DNA from: Rhinopomastus cyanomelas | Taxonomy: Eukaryota > Chordata > Aves > Bucerotiformes > Rhinopomastidae | Direction of reading: 5' to 3' | Assembly (NCBI GenBank): GCA_013400115.1 | Contig: VXBP01004465.1 | Span: 62,001-126,000 of the forward strand | Length of the DNA: 64,000 nucleotides | Shown here: one piece after another, positions 1 through 11,639 of the stretch | Layout: each line of letters begins with the position of its first letter | Position numbering within the stretch: the stretch's first letter is position 1 | Translations under genes and position numbers: made by a program | The notes under the pieces: generated by a model | What the model was told of the DNA's origin: nothing | Databases searched by the model: none | The model's input: the letters and a program-made list of their open reading frames with translations, nothing else

Positions 1-374
1 CGTGCTCTGCTTTCTTCTTTTAAAAGAACCCCGAGTTCCAAGTTCCTAAATAATCCGCGAGCGGTTCGTTATTTGTATTTTAAGACAGAGCAGACTGAAT
101 CAATGGCTGCTGCAACGTAGGTAGACTTACAAGAAATGTTACTTTGGCATTTGATGGCTGCTTCTGACAGCTTAAAAGCTTGCCTTGCCTCCAGGGAAGT
201 GCCAGATGAAGGGCTGAGCTCCCCTCTCGCAGCTCCTGGCACAAATCCGCTTCGTTCCCAGTAAAACTGCGATACAGAGTACAGTTAGTCGCACGCATTT
301 CTGTTTGTATTGAATAGCTGCCCAAAGGCAGCCCATCCAAGAACTTTAAAATGACTGTTTTCCTTCTCTCCTAG

Positions 375-450
375 GAATATCTTTGATCCGGAGTGTTTCA
401 TATGTGGCAAGAAGATGGTCACAGATGATGCAATTTTTAATTTTGGCTCC
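375..450 (+). other. putative internal exon of an unidentified gene
   Basis: A 76-nt stretch lies between a good acceptor (pyrimidine tract ending ctcctag at 374) and a strong donor (gtgagt at 451). One frame is open throughout, taking the first base as a split-codon remainder, and contains a Cys-x2-Cys pair (ECFICGKKM). A second frame is also open, so coding status is unproven. By synteny the 3' end of C5 would be expected here, but the peptide does not resemble the C5 C-terminus as I know it. It could be an exon of another gene entering from the left, or chance. Confidence 0.3.
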
Positions 451-488
451 GTGAGTATTTTATTTTTAATCCTCCAAACTTTTCTAAG

Positions 489-630
489 AATCATAGAATC
501 ACAGAATCATTCAGGTTGGAAAAGACCTTTGAGTCCAACCATCAACCCTACTCTACAAGTTCACCCCTAAACCAGACCCCCAACACTACATCTAAGCAAC
601 TTCTAAACTCATCCAGGGATGGGGACTCAA
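489..630 (-). mobile_element. CR1 LINE 3' fragment
   Basis: It begins with the reverse complement of a CR1 tail (tcatagaatcacagaatcat) followed by the ggttggaaaagacc block of an older CR1 class, and ends near catccagggatggggac. Confidence 0.8.
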
Positions 631-754
631 GTGTAAGAAGATATCACTGCATCCAGTAATAACTAGATAGAAACTCAAACTGCAGCAGTATCTATCCAAT
701 AGATCCTGGACATTTTAGATGTGCACATTTGTATAGATATTTAGCTGTGCATAG

Positions 755-823
755 AAGGGAGATTGGACTAGATAATCTTTTGAGGTCCCTTCCAATCCCT
801 AATGTTCTGTGATTCTGTGATCT
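755..823 (+). mobile_element. CR1 LINE 3' tail
   Basis: Short 3' end: gattggactagataatcttttgaggtccc, then a tail of two ttctgtga units. The sequence before it is diverged. Confidence 0.75.
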
Positions 824-849
824 ATAAAAATATTCATAGATACCTATAC

Positions 850-1331
850 ACTCTGGGCCCCCTAAATTTCAGAAAGACACAGAGCTGCTGGAGAGAGTCC
901 ACAAGAAGATGAAGGAAGTGGATCATCTCCCCAGTGAGGAAGGGCTGAGGGAGCTGAGTCTCTGTAGCTTGGAGAAAAGAAGACTGAGGGGTGACCGCAT
1001 TGATGTTTATAAATATGGGAAGGGTGGGTGTGAGGAGGATGGAGCCAGGCTCTGCTCAGGAGCACCTAGTGACAGGACAAGGGCCAGCGGGTGTGAGCTG
1101 GAGCGGAGGAGGTTCCACATCAGTGTGAGAATGACCTTCCTCCTGGTGAGGGTGAGAGAGCCCTGGCAGGGGCTGCCCAGGGGGGTTGTGGAGTCTCCTT
1201 CTCTGGAGACATTTAAAACCCACTTGGCCATGTTCCTGTGTGACTGGATCTAAGGAATTCTACTGTGGCAGGGGGATTGGACTGGGTGATCTTTTGAGGT
1301 CCCTTCCAATTCCTAATGTTCTTTGATTCAG
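850..1331 (+). mobile_element. CR1 LINE, 5'-truncated, with ORF2 C-terminal coding remnant
   Basis: One of the better copies. From 909 an open frame of 114 codons matches the C-terminal tail of the CR1 (jockey-type) ORF2 polyprotein: a LRELSLCSLEKRRLRGD-like block, a charged FHISVRM block, then LPRGVVESPSLETF. It ends at a stop just after a Trp-Ile (DWI), followed by the 3' UTR and tail. The endonuclease and most of the reverse transcriptase are missing, so the copy is dead. Confidence 0.9.
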
Positions 1332-1520
1332 TGTAGGAAGATTTAGCTTCCTCATGTGACACGGCACAACTTTCACATCAAAACAACATTGGGGAAAGGT
1401 TTATCTGTGTCTTTATCACACAAATTCTATTGGCAGATTTCCATGGGATCTAGTTAGTAGGACAAGAAAAGACGAGAGTGATGTACAGCTGATTTGAGAA
1501 TCTGCAGCCCTGAGTGACTT

Positions 1521-1714
1521 CACAGAATCACACACAGAATCACTCAGGTTCAAAAAGACCCCTGGGATCATTGAGTCCAACAACTGACCCTGCTCTTACA
1601 AGGTCACCCCTAAACCAGATCTCCCAACACCACATCTGAGTGTCTTTTAAACTCATCCAGGGCTGGTGACTCAACCCCCACCCTGGACAGCCCATTCCAG
1701 TGCCTGACTTGTAG
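1521..1714 (-). mobile_element. CR1 LINE 3' fragment
   Basis: Reverse-strand tail (cacagaatcacacacagaatcac), then the aagacccctgggatcattgagtccaac block of an older CR1 class, ending near cccattccagtgcc. Confidence 0.8.
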
Positions 1715-2806
1715 GAGAGTTCTGAGATAACTAAACGACTCGCAGGATTAATCCCAGCAAAAATGGAAATTCTTGGAATAATCCCTGCTTAGATGACTCA
1801 TCTGCATTATGAAATGGAAATGATTTCAAAACACATTCTGTACTTCCCTGCTTACTGGGGGATTCTGGACATCAGAAAGGTCTTTTTATACGTGAACGGT
1901 ACACAGTGTTTTTTCTATCCCTTGCTTGTTTATATACGTGGTGTACAAGTCTCCAAATGTTCCAGGCTTTGAATCACCAGCTAGTGGCTTTATTTAGTGA
2001 GTCCAGAAAAACATGCTACACTTTTGTAAGGTCTACCAGCCTCTGAGGGGGGTGGTTACTGCTCTACCTATTCATGCACTTGCCCAGAAAGCTGTGCACT
2101 TACTTCGCTCCAAATTCATTCTCACATCTCCTAGGATAGAGACGACTGGCCTCATCTGTGCCTGCTGGCAGGATACCAAGGGCCGTGTATAAGGAGGATT
2201 TTTATCATCTTTTATTGACTTCACACCACATCAGGGTCACCCTGGTCTCCGCAGTGAACTTCTGAGCTGCTCCTAGTGATGTGCTCAGGTAATCTGAAAG
2301 CAGGACCCGCTGAGGTCAGCTCAATGGGCTGTTTGCTCATGACGCTTTTATTCCTTCCCAATGTACTTCCCACAACAGCCTTTGAGTACGACAATACACC
2401 AGATGCCACACTAATGTGATTCTCCTTGAATACTCTTGGCTGGCAGATCTCTCAGGTCTGAATTGGTTGAATTCCTGAGATAAATAACAATCCTAAGGGT
2501 TAATCCTAGGAAAGCTTTTTTCAAAATTACCTAGTCCTGCATTTCAGTGATTTTTAGGTAGCTAAGTGTCTCAAAAGTAACTGATAGTTCTCTCTTCATT
2601 GCAGCCAGAAATGAATCTAATTGATGCAGGCTAGCAAGTGACTTGAATAGACTGAATTCCACCCCATTATTCACAGTGACAGATGAAACTCGCGCTCTTT
2701 TGGCCTGGCCGTGAAAGGCGCTGTGTGACTAATGCAGGAGGAGAGCCAAGCGGCGCCGTCGTTTCGCTAGCAGTGCAGAAATGATTTTGTCTCTCTCATC
2801 GTGCAG

Positions 2807-2938
2807 GCCGACGCCCCGAGCTCTAAGCACCCGTCGTCACATGAGCGCTCTGTCAGGAATGGGTTTGAGAGTCATTTCTGCTCGGGGCGTGGCAGAGATG
2901 GGGGAAAACGTAGTGAGGAAATCCACTGCTGCTTTTGA
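2807..2938 (+). other. putative terminal coding exon, phase-compatible with 375-450
   Basis: An acceptor (tctctcatcgtgcag, ending at 2806) precedes 43 open codons ending in TGA at 2936-2938. The phase fits the exon-like ORF at 375-450, which ends on a codon boundary. The stretch is richer in CpG and GC than its surroundings. The predicted peptide starts ADAPSSKHPSSHERS and matches no family I recognise. It may be the tail of a gene entering from the left, or a chance ORF. Confidence 0.2.
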
Positions 2939-3107
2939 GTTTGAAACAAATGCATCCTCTCTCTCCAAGAGCTGCCAGTCTGGTGCTCACCCACAGACTG
3001 ACCTGTTGGAGAGCAGTGGAGGAGAAAGGGACCTGGCGTTCCTGGTGGCCTGCAGGATGACCATGAACCAGCCCTGGTGGCCAAGAAGGCCAACGACATT
3101 GTGGGGT

Positions 3108-3677
3108 GGTTAGTAGATTGAGAGAGGTTCTTCTCCCCCTTGACTCTGTCCTGGAGAGACCACATCTAGAATGTTATGTCCAGTTCTGAGCCCCTCCGCT
3201 CCAGAAGGACACGGAGCTGCTACAGAGATTCCAGCACAGAGCCACAGAGATGATGGCAGGAGGGGAGCATCTCCCTGCTGAGGAGAGGCTGAGGGAGCTG
3301 GGGCTCTGGAGCCCAGAAAAAGGAGACTGAGGGGTGACCCCATGGCTGTTGATCAATATGGGAAGGGTGGGTGTGAGGAGGATGGAGCCAGGCTCTGCTC
3401 AGGGGCACCCAGTGACAGGACAAGGGGCAGTGGGTGTGAACTGGAGCAGAGGAGGTTCCACATCAATGTGAGAAGGACCTTCTTCCTAGTGACAGTGACA
3501 GAGCCCTGGCAGGGGCTGCCCAGAGGGATTGTGGAGTCTCCTTCTCTGGAGACATTTCAAACCCTCCTGGCCGTGTTCTTATGTGACTAGATCTGGGGGA
3601 TCCTGCTGTGCTGGGGGGATTGTACTGGATGATCTTTTGAGGTCCCTTCCAATCCCTAATACTCTGTGATTCTATGA
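3108..3677 (+). mobile_element. CR1 LINE, 5'-truncated
   Basis: About 570 bp covering the end of ORF2 (gagaggttcttctcccc through ggctgagggagctggggctc), the gacaggacaaggggcag block and a 3' tail ending ctgtgattctatgag. The ORF2 frame is interrupted after the gagcccagaaaaagg segment. Confidence 0.9.
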
Positions 3678-4671
3678 GTTGTCTCCCCTGACCCTACCTG
3701 TAGTAGCTCATCTTCATTCTGTGTAAATGTTAATGTTCCAGCACGTTCCCTAGCAAAATGTGTTCTTAATCTCCTGCTGAATTCTCGCATCAGGACGCAC
3801 CGACAGTTGGTGTGGCCATCATTTTATTTTCCAGTTTAAAAACCCCACCTCATAGGAGCTCCATATGCTTTCAGTTTTTTAAGATATTTAATAATGTTTT
3901 CACCTCTAATAAGGAGGAATATCTGGGTTGGTTTCTTTCACTCTCCTGGGAACTAAAGAGTTTGGTTTTGCCTGTTGTGGGGCCACTACAGGATTCCATT
4001 CCTCGTGTAAAGTTTGCTGAATGAAGCTGGGATTTGGCTCTGTGTCTGAGCAGCACCCGAGCTCCTGGAAAGTATTGAACTGAATTAAGCACCACAACTC
4101 TCATAAAAAGAACATTTGAGTTTAGAAAACAATGGCAGAGAAATCTTGAGTAAATATTGCTCTGTGCAGCCCTTTCTTTTCTGTCCCAGGAAATATTTGT
4201 CACACACAGGTGGTTATTTATGAAACACTTATATTTAGCTGTAGCTCTAAGTCACGAAATGCAGATTGTTCCTACAGCACTGTGGTTCAGGCTGTGTTTG
4301 CTGCTTGACAGCTAAAATGGCCATTTCTTCCTGCAAGCAGAGCAAACAACATGTTCTGTTTGATGCACTTTGAATCAGCTGAGATATTAAACCACCAAAA
4401 CTGGGCTTTACAGTGGAAAACTCATTTTCTCTTAATGACAGCAGCCCCGCTGGCGCCACTTAAAGGGACTCTGAAAGAAACAGAGAGGTTCGGAGCCTGG
4501 AGTCCGCACGCTGCGAGCTGCTTTTGAGGAGCCCTGTCGTGGCCTTGCAGTGTCTAATTTGGCTTTACAAGTGTAACCTCAGCAGCACATTCTTTCCACT
4601 GGCTGTTCTGTGCTCGTTGCAGCTTGTGCTGGGAGGCCATGGAGCACAGCCGCAGCTAATGCACCTCAGTG

Positions 4672-4737
4672 TCACAGAATCACAGAACATTAGGGACTGG
4701 AAGGGACCTGGAAAGATCATCTAGGCCATGCAGTGAT
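4672..4737 (-). mobile_element. CR1 LINE 3' tail
   Basis: Reverse-strand tail (tcacagaatcacagaacattagg) followed at once by a plus-strand copy from about 4741, giving a tail-first inverted pair. Confidence 0.75.
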
Positions 4738-4740
4738 ACT

Positions 4741-5082
4741 GGATGAGCTGCACAGGGGCAGCTGAGGGAGCTGAGGGTGGTTAGTCTGAGGAAAAGGAGG
4801 CTCAGGGAAGAGCTTACTGCTGTCTACAGCTACCTGAAAAGAGGTTGTAGAGAGCTGGGTGATAGAAGAAGAGGAAATGGCCTCATTGCACCAGGGGAAG
4901 TTTGGGTTGGATGTGAGGAAAAACTTCTTGATTTAAAGGAGCATCAGGCCTTGGAACAGGCTGTCCAGGGAGGGATATGTTCCTGTGCTACTTGGTCTAG
5001 GTGATCCTGCTGTGGCAGGGGGATTGGACTGGATGATCTTTCGAGGTCCCTTCCAAACCCTAATGATTCTATGATTCTATGA
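4741..5082 (+). mobile_element. CR1 LINE, 5'-truncated, attctatg-tail class
   Basis: Contains the ORF2 C-terminal blocks of a different subfamily (LRKRRLREELTAVYSYLKRG-like) and ends in the classic repeated tail atgattctatgattctatga. Confidence 0.9.
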
Positions 5083-5142
5083 CATTGAATCACCATCCCT
5101 GGAAGTGTCTCTGGCAGAGTCTGATTAACCAGTTTTCCTGGA

Positions 5143-5380
5143 ACACAGAAGGTTCCACATCAATATGAGAAGGACCTTCTTCCCAGTGAGGGTGACAGAG
5201 CACTGGAAGGGGCTGTCTAGAGGGTTGTGGAGTCTCCTTCTCTGGAGGTATTTAAAACCCACCCAGACATGTTCCTGTGTGACTGGATCTAGGGGATCCT
5301 GCTGTGTTGATGGGATTGGACTGGATGATCTTTCAAGGTCCCTTCCAATTCCTAATTGGAATTGTCCTGTGATTCTGTGA
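5143..5380 (+). mobile_element. CR1 LINE 3' fragment
   Basis: Starts inside the gaggttccacatcaatatgagaaggacc block and ends in a gtgattctgtga tail. Confidence 0.85.
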
Positions 5381-5703
5381 TTATTTATAAAAAGAAATTT
5401 GCCATAAAAGCATCATTTTCATTGCCCAAATCACAACATCTTCCCCCCAAACCCTACTGCTGTCAGGTCCTGGACAATATTCATCTCCCAGCTCTGAAGG
5501 ATGGGTAGAAACTGCTGTTAGTTTGCACCATTAGTGCAATTCCACAAGTTTGGATTCACCAGTCTGTTCAATATTCAAAGGAATCTTCTTTATGCCTCTG
5601 GTGTCATTTGTGGCTTCTATAAGTAATAACTTCACCATTTCACAGTTCCCAATTGACACTGAAGAATCCTGGCAGGACCAGCTAGGCTTCTGTTTTGCCC
5701 AGG

Positions 5704-5805
5704 AATCACAGAATCACACAACATTAGGAATTGGAAGGGACCACAAAAGATCATCCAGTCCAATCCCCCTGCCACAGCAAGATCACCTAGATCCAGTCGC
5801 AGAGG
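5704..5805 (-). mobile_element. CR1 LINE 3' tail
   Basis: Reverse-strand tail through ccccctgccacagcaagatcacctagatcc; about 100 bp, heavily truncated. Confidence 0.8.
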
Positions 5806-6949
5806 AAAAACAAGACAGGATCAAAAACTTCCCATGGAAACGTGAAGAATCAGATTAACCTGTGACATAACTTAATAGAAATTACCAGATTTATACCAGA
5901 AATTGGGGGAATCTACCTAAACCCACAAGAATTCCCAGCAGATCCTTATAAATCCACACTCCTGAGGACCCATTGCCTGCTGGCCCCATGACCATAGTTG
6001 TCCTGCCCACTGGATGATGGGAGAGAGCAACCCAGCCTCTAAATGCTTCTCAGGGCCATCTCTCAGAGGGGCTTCTCAGGCCCCTGGGCTTTGAAACAAA
6101 ATATTCACAATAAGAAAAAGTGTTCAGTGGGATCTTTAGATAACTGGACTTAAAAAACACTGAATTCCCTGCTGGCCACGACTCTCAACTGTTGGACTAC
6201 GAAACAAATCTCTATTTTGATTTCTTCCAGGGTGACCCATTGTTGCTGAACCTCAACAGATGGGACCATTCATCTCTGAAGCACGCGGTGCCCCATTCAC
6301 TTGCGTTGGGGTTTGTGATGCAGATGATGGCCCACGCAGAGCTGCAAGGTTTGTTTTCCTGGCTGATCTCCAAGGGCGCTGTTGGGAACTCGTGTGTGAT
6401 GATGTGCTTGTGGAGAGCCTTCACTGGCAGAGCTGCCAAGACACTCAGCCTCAGGAGAGGGCTTTTTCTACTGAGGAATCTGAGCACTAGCGCTGTTTGC
6501 CTCTGTTTCCAATACTGACCTTTCTCCAGGCTTTCTCCCACTTCCTGCTTCACTGTTTCTTTCAGGCTTCTATGTTTATTTCCTCTTTCTCCTTCAGACT
6601 CCTCCTTAAAAATCCTCTTGGTTTGTGAACAAAGAGGTTTTTTACCTGCAGCAGTGTTTTGATTTGGGCTTTGGTGTTTGGTTTATTTTCCTACTGCAAA
6701 ACACCATTGGAATTTCTACTCTCCCATAAATTACAGGTACAGCTAGACGTTGTCAGAGGTGGAAATGATTCAGGTTCATGAACTGTGCTGAAAAATACTA
6801 TTGGAAAGATAAGCCTGGTGCTATTAGTCACTCTACAGTAGCCAAATTATCTTCTCAGTGGAAGAGAGATGCAGGTTAGTGCCTCATCACTCTCTTTCTG
6901 CAGCTGTCATGCGTAAGAGAACATCTTATACAAGGAGTAGAACATAAGG

Positions 6950-7082
6950 GAGTAGATCCTGTGGTCCCTTCTAACCCTGCCTGACTGTATGACTTGGTCT
7001 GGGTGATCCTGCTGTGGCAGGGGGATTGGACTGGATGATCTTTGGAGGTCCCTTCCAATCCCTAATGATTCTATGATTCTAT
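6950..7082 (+). mobile_element. CR1 LINE 3' end
   Basis: 3' UTR (cttggtctgggtgatcctgctgtggcagg) and an attctatgattctat tail. A second copy in the same orientation starts right after it. Confidence 0.8.
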
Positions 7083-7085
7083 AAC

Positions 7086-7472
7086 ACCTCCCTTATGAGG
7101 AAAGACTGAGGGAGCTGGGTCTCATTAGCTTGGAGAAATGGAGACTGAGGGGTGACCTCATTAATGCTTATAAATATGTGAAGGAGGATGGAGCCAGGCT
7201 CTGCTTGGTGGCATCTAATGATAGGACAGGGGGCAGTGGGTGTCAGCTGGAACAGAGGAGGTTCCACATCAATCTGAGAAGGAACTTCTTCCCAGTCAGG
7301 GTAGGGGAGCACCGGAAGGGGCTGCCCAGAGGGGTTGTGGAGTCTCCTCCAGAGATGTTTCAAACCCACCTGGATATGTTCCTGTGCAACTTGGTCTAGG
7401 TGGCAGGGGCATTGGACTGGATGATCTTTGGAGGTCCCTTCCAATCCCTAATGTTCTGTGATTCTGTGATCT
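7086..7472 (+). mobile_element. CR1 LINE, 5'-truncated
   Basis: ORF2 C-terminal remnant (gaaagactgagggagctgggtctc onward) to a gtgattctgtga tail. It follows the tail of the neighbouring copy directly, consistent with insertion at a pre-existing CR1 tail. Confidence 0.88.
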
Positions 7473-8014
7473 AACATCTCATTTTATTAGCAAAGTGAGT
7501 AACTTCTGGAAGAGTTCGTGGAGATTTACCGCAGCCGTTGCTGTCCCCTCAGTTCTGTCACAAATTAATGGTGACATGGTTAAAGAGACCTGTCGCTTCC
7601 TTCTTCTGTCTCCAGTAATTAGTCCTCAAACACACCGAGCTCTCTGATAACTACGGAGGTTTCTCTAGCACCCCGAGCAAAAGAGCTGAGCTACTGAGAG
7701 CACATCCACGTTTTGCCAGCTGGTTTGTAGTCAAAAGATGTTGAATCCCAACTTGTTTTTTCATGTTTCGTCCAGAGCTTTGGAGGAGTGCTCTGGCAGG
7801 CGTCCTGGTGGGCACAGCTCCCGTTCCCAGAGTTCTCTCCAAACTGTTCAAAATGGAAATAAGCAGCAAAGAATTTTCCAGTGTAGCTCAGGCTCTGTGT
7901 GCATTAGGAGAAACAGAAGCACAATCACAAGAACCAGTGTAAGTCCTTAATGCAGATGGGCTGTGAGAGAAAGCTGATGGTGCTTCATCTGATGCTGCTG
8001 TCATAAAATATTAC

Positions 8015-8440
8015 ACAACAGAACATTAGGGACTGGAAGTGACCTTGAAAGATCATCCAGTCTAATCCCCCCACCACAGCAGGATCACCTAGATCCTGTC
8101 ACACAGGAACATGGCCATGTGGGTTTGAAACATCTCCAGAGAAGGAGAATCCACACCTGCCCTGGGCAGCCCCTTCAGGGCTCTGTCTCTCTCACTGGGA
8201 AGAAGGTCCTGCTCATATTGATATGGAACCTCCTCTGTTCCAGCTCACACCCATTGCCCCTTGTCCTATCTCTGGGTGCCCCTGAGCAGAGCCTGGCTCC
8301 ACCCTCCTGACACCCACCCTTTCCATACTGATCAACATTCATGGGGTCACTCCTTAGTCTCCTTTTTTCCAAGCCCAAGAGACCCAACTCCCTCAGCCTT
8401 TCTTCATGGGGGAGGTGCTCCTCTCCCTGTCGGCTTCATG
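8015..8440 (-). mobile_element. CR1 LINE, 5'-truncated
   Basis: Reverse-strand copy from its tail (cagaacattagggactgg) to the ggaggtgctcctctccctg block at its truncated 5' end. Confidence 0.88.
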
Positions 8441-8454
8441 TGCCTGCACCCCAT

Positions 8455-8588
8455 GTTTGTGGAGTCTCCTTCTCTGGAGACATTTGAAACCCACCTGGAC
8501 TTGGTCTAGGTGATCTTGCCGTGGCGGGGGGTTGGACTGGATGATCTCTCGAGGTCACTTCCAATCCCTAATGTTCTGTGATTCTGTT
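8455..8588 (+). mobile_element. CR1 LINE 3' end
   Basis: gtggagtctccttctctggagac to a ttctgtgattctgt tail. It abuts the reverse copy at 8015-8440, so the two form an inverted pair joined at their 5'-truncated ends. Confidence 0.85.
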
Positions 8589-9704
8589 TGTGCTGAGATG
8601 GCGAGGAAGGGCTGTGAGTTAAGTTGCCCAAAATCAGAGGGAGGCAGGCTCAATAACCTCTTAGTGATGTTTTAGCCTGAGGATGTATTTGTTTAAAGGA
8701 AACTACTGAGGCCACTGACACAGAGAAACACTCGAGTTTTCTATGGCCTCTTCAGGGTGATTCCTTGGCTTGTGGTGCGGAAACTCCTTCAGTGAGTGAC
8801 TGCAAGAAGATAAACGGTGCACAGTGCTTTGTTTTTCCTTCTGACAAGTGGTGAAGATGTGCTCCAGAACATCTAGTCTTTGGGGAAAAAATATGACTGG
8901 GAAGCTGGGGGGTACTACTGCGTTACAGAGAATATGGTCTGGAAAAAGCCTTGAGTCAGAGCAGGGATGAGGACAAAAAGAATTGGTTCCTGATGTCTCT
9001 CTCTGAGGCTTCACAGTCCAACTCTTAGGGAAGTTAGTGGGAAACTTTCCATCTCCTGTAACAGGAGCTGGGCTGAGTCCTCGGGATATCAACATTACAA
9101 AGCAGAGCTACAAGTGGTAGTAGGTGCAGGCAGAGATAAGAACCATTATGAAACATTTTATTGCAGGCAAGAGATTGAATTGTGGCTGAGGGGTTGAGTT
9201 TGCTGAGGATAACAATACAGCTCATCTCATGATGCTTCACAGTGGAAGGGTTTTTTATATTCTTGAAGATGAATTCATGACATCTCACAGCTACTGTCTT
9301 GTGCTTCTGCCTCATGGGTAGCTGCAGTCACAAGAGAAAAGCACGGAAGGACTTAATATGAGGAACAGGCAGGAATCAGTTGACTCAGAGCGCTCAGTTG
9401 CAGTTCCCAGAAGCTCATCATCTCCCGGGGACTGGGTCTTCTTTTGCTAAGAAGTTTTCCTTCCCATGTTGTATTGGGTTTTTAGGGTTTCCCAGCACAT
9501 GTGGGTGCTTCCAGATACTTTATACTAACTGAAAATGACATTGTCACAGAATGACACATCCCCATCCCAAACATCTCTCTGAAATGAGATTCTCTGCCCT
9601 GGAAATAACTGTTTGCAGTTTGACTACAGTCTGTAAAACATCTGAGCCTAAATTCCATTTGGAAATGTATACAATCATTGAAACTTCAGGGCTGGAATCC
9701 CAGA

Positions 9705-10035
9705 ACCACAGAACATTAGGGATTGGAAGGGACCTCAAAAGATCATCCGGTCCAATCCCCCTGCCACAGCAGGATCCCCTAGATCCAGTCATTAGGGATT
9801 GGAAGGGACCTCAAAAGATCATCCGGTCCAATCCCCCTGCCAGAGCAGGATCCCCTAGATCCAGTCGCACAGGAACACATCCAGGCAGGTTTTAACCGTT
9901 TCCAGAGAAGGAGACTCCACAAACCCCCTGGACAGCCCCTGCCAGGGCTCTGTCACCCTCACTGGGAAGAAGTTCCTTCCCATATTGATGTGGAACCTCC
10001 CTGTGTTCCAGCTCACTCCCATTGGAAAGGACCTC
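9705..10035 (-). mobile_element. CR1 LINE with tandemly duplicated 3' end
   Basis: Two near-identical 76-bp 3' modules begin at 9715 and 9791 (each attagggattggaaggg to ctagatccagtc), followed by one copy of the upstream element (acaggaacacatccaggc onward). It is one of five copies in the window with this duplication and junction. Confidence 0.88.
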
Positions 10036-10044
10036 CAGGATCAT

Positions 10045-10345
10045 CAATCATAGAATCATTAGGGATTGCAAGGGACCTTGAAAGATCATCTAGTCCAATC
10101 CCCCTGCCACAGTCCAGCCTTCATCCCAACAGCTCCCTAACCCCCAGACCATGGCCTCAAGTGCTTTAGCTACACCTACAGGGATGAGGACTCAACCACC
10201 TCCCTGGGCAGCCTGTTCCAGTGCCCAGACACTCTCTCAGGAAAGAACTTCTTCCTAAGATCCAATGTAAACCACCCCTGACGCAACTTGAGACCATTTC
10301 CCCTCGTCCCATTGCTAGTAATTTTTGTACTAAGAAACCTCTTTC
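10045..10345 (-). mobile_element. CR1 LINE 3' fragment, second subfamily
   Basis: Reverse-strand tail (atcatagaatcattaggg), then the older-class blocks caaccacctccctgggcagcc and ccctcgtcccattgc. Confidence 0.82.
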
Positions 10346-10888
10346 ATTATAAGTCTCAATCCCTTACTATTATTAAACTAATCTCTAATTGAATATATTC
10401 CCTTATGAGGTTTTATTTTGCTTGGATGTTAAAGCCATCATTCCCCTTCATCAGTGCTCTGCAGCGCTAAGTGTTGGTGGAAGTGCTCCACTGTAAAGTC
10501 AGGCTTTACATTTTCATCTCTCTGAGCCACATCCTGTTTTCAGTGAACTGATCTCACGAGGGGAGAATTTACCAGAGGAAACCTCTGCAGTTCGGAAAGT
10601 ACCAAAAACTTATCTTCAGTTTCTCTGTGTAATTCAGCACCTTTGAAGACAGAGGCTGTTGGCCTCTTGAGAAGCCTCAAAGCAAAAGGAGCCAGCGAGC
10701 AGCACAGAAAGGAGTCTCGTGGGCCCCTTCACCCCGAAACAGAAAGTGACCAGGTGGTCTAACACTGACCTTTCTGACATGAACCTGCTCCGCTCCGTGT
10801 TCTAAAAGCTGAAAAAAGGAGTATTTAAAAAACTTTCTCAGAAACAAGCTCACTTCCTGGCAGAAACTGCCCGTGCTGAGTTAACTCC

Positions 10889-10950
10889 AGTTGCACCAGG
10901 GGAAGTTTAGGTTGGGCATTAGGAAACACCTCTTTATTGAAAAGGTCATG
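10889..10950 (+). mobile_element. CR1 LINE short fragment
   Basis: Only the gttgcaccaggggaagtttaggttgg block and a few following bases resemble CR1; no tail is present. Confidence 0.5.
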
Positions 10951-11094
10951 AAGCCTTGGAGCCTTCTCTGACGGTGAAAACTCCTCGTTGTAGGAGTCTT
11001 TGCTGCACTGTGAGCATCCTAAAAGGATTTGCAGACATTAATGAACCTGCCTGATGCTGTACATGCTGTTAGCTACACCAGAGGGTGAGGCACA

Positions 11095-11470
11095 GCAGGG
11101 CTTGCTGGAGGGTTCCCAGTAGGGATCCCAGTAGGATTCTCAGTTTAGTTCCCACTAGGAACCCTGGCAGGATTCTCAGTCCAGTTCCCAGTTGGGCTCT
11201 CAGTAGGACTCTCAGTTGGGTTCCCAGTAGGGATCCTGGTAGGATTCTCAATCCAGTTCCCAGCAGGGCTCTCAGCTGGGTTCCTGGCAGGGACCTTAGC
11301 AAGATTCTCAGTCCAGTTCCCAGTTGGGTTCTCAGTCAGGTTCCCAGTAGTGGTCTCAGTGGAGCACTCAGTGGAGTTTGGTTCCCAGTAGGGATCCTGG
11401 TAGCCTTCTTGGTCCATTTCCCAGTCGGGTTCCTGTAGGGCCTTTGGTAAGGTTCCCAGTGAGGTTCAGG
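11095..11470. repeat. degenerate minisatellite upstream of the TRAF1 promoter
   Basis: Repeated short modules of the form ggttcccagt-agggatcctggtaggattctcagt, roughly 15 bp each and grouped into higher-order blocks. Reading frames on both strands stay open and give repetitive peptides (for example TGNWTENPA on the minus strand). This is a product of the repeat period, not evidence of a gene. Confidence 0.75.
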
Positions 11471-11639
11471 AGACTCCAGTCTCTTACTGGGGGGTTGGTT
11501 GCCCAGCAGACAGCGTCGTGTAGGGCCCATTTGCCCTATGATCCTGCTCTGGGTCCTCAGGACTCTGTGAGGGAAGGGCCGGCTCTGACCGCCCCAGTCA
11601 CACCAGTCTGTTACTGGCGGCACCACCCCACCGTCCCGG

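Larger units (their letters stand above)
451..11600. other. intergenic spacer upstream of TRAF1
   Basis: About 11 kb holding many CR1 fragments (listed separately), a weak exon-like ORF at 2807-2938 and unique AT-moderate sequence. I see no recognisable gene at 1332-1520, 1715-2800, 3680-4670, 5810-6950, 7475-8010, 8590-9700 or 10350-11090. ORFs of 60-130 codons here are either CR1-derived or lack any family signature. Confidence 0.6.

Noticed and set aside
909..1253. 114-codon plus-strand ORF, and similar ORFs near 3342, 13332, 18748 and 51453, as host genes
   Set aside because: They are the recurring C-terminal tail of CR1 ORF2 inside truncated LINE copies.
6192..6518. 108-codon plus ORF preceded by an acceptor-like sequence
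   Set aside because: No family motif and no matching donor or partner exon.
6212..6553. 113-codon minus ORF
   Set aside because: Overlaps the above in antisense and shows no recognisable domain.
1..11000. C5 exons, expected by synteny
   Set aside because: No C345C or other C5-like peptide was recognised in any frame.
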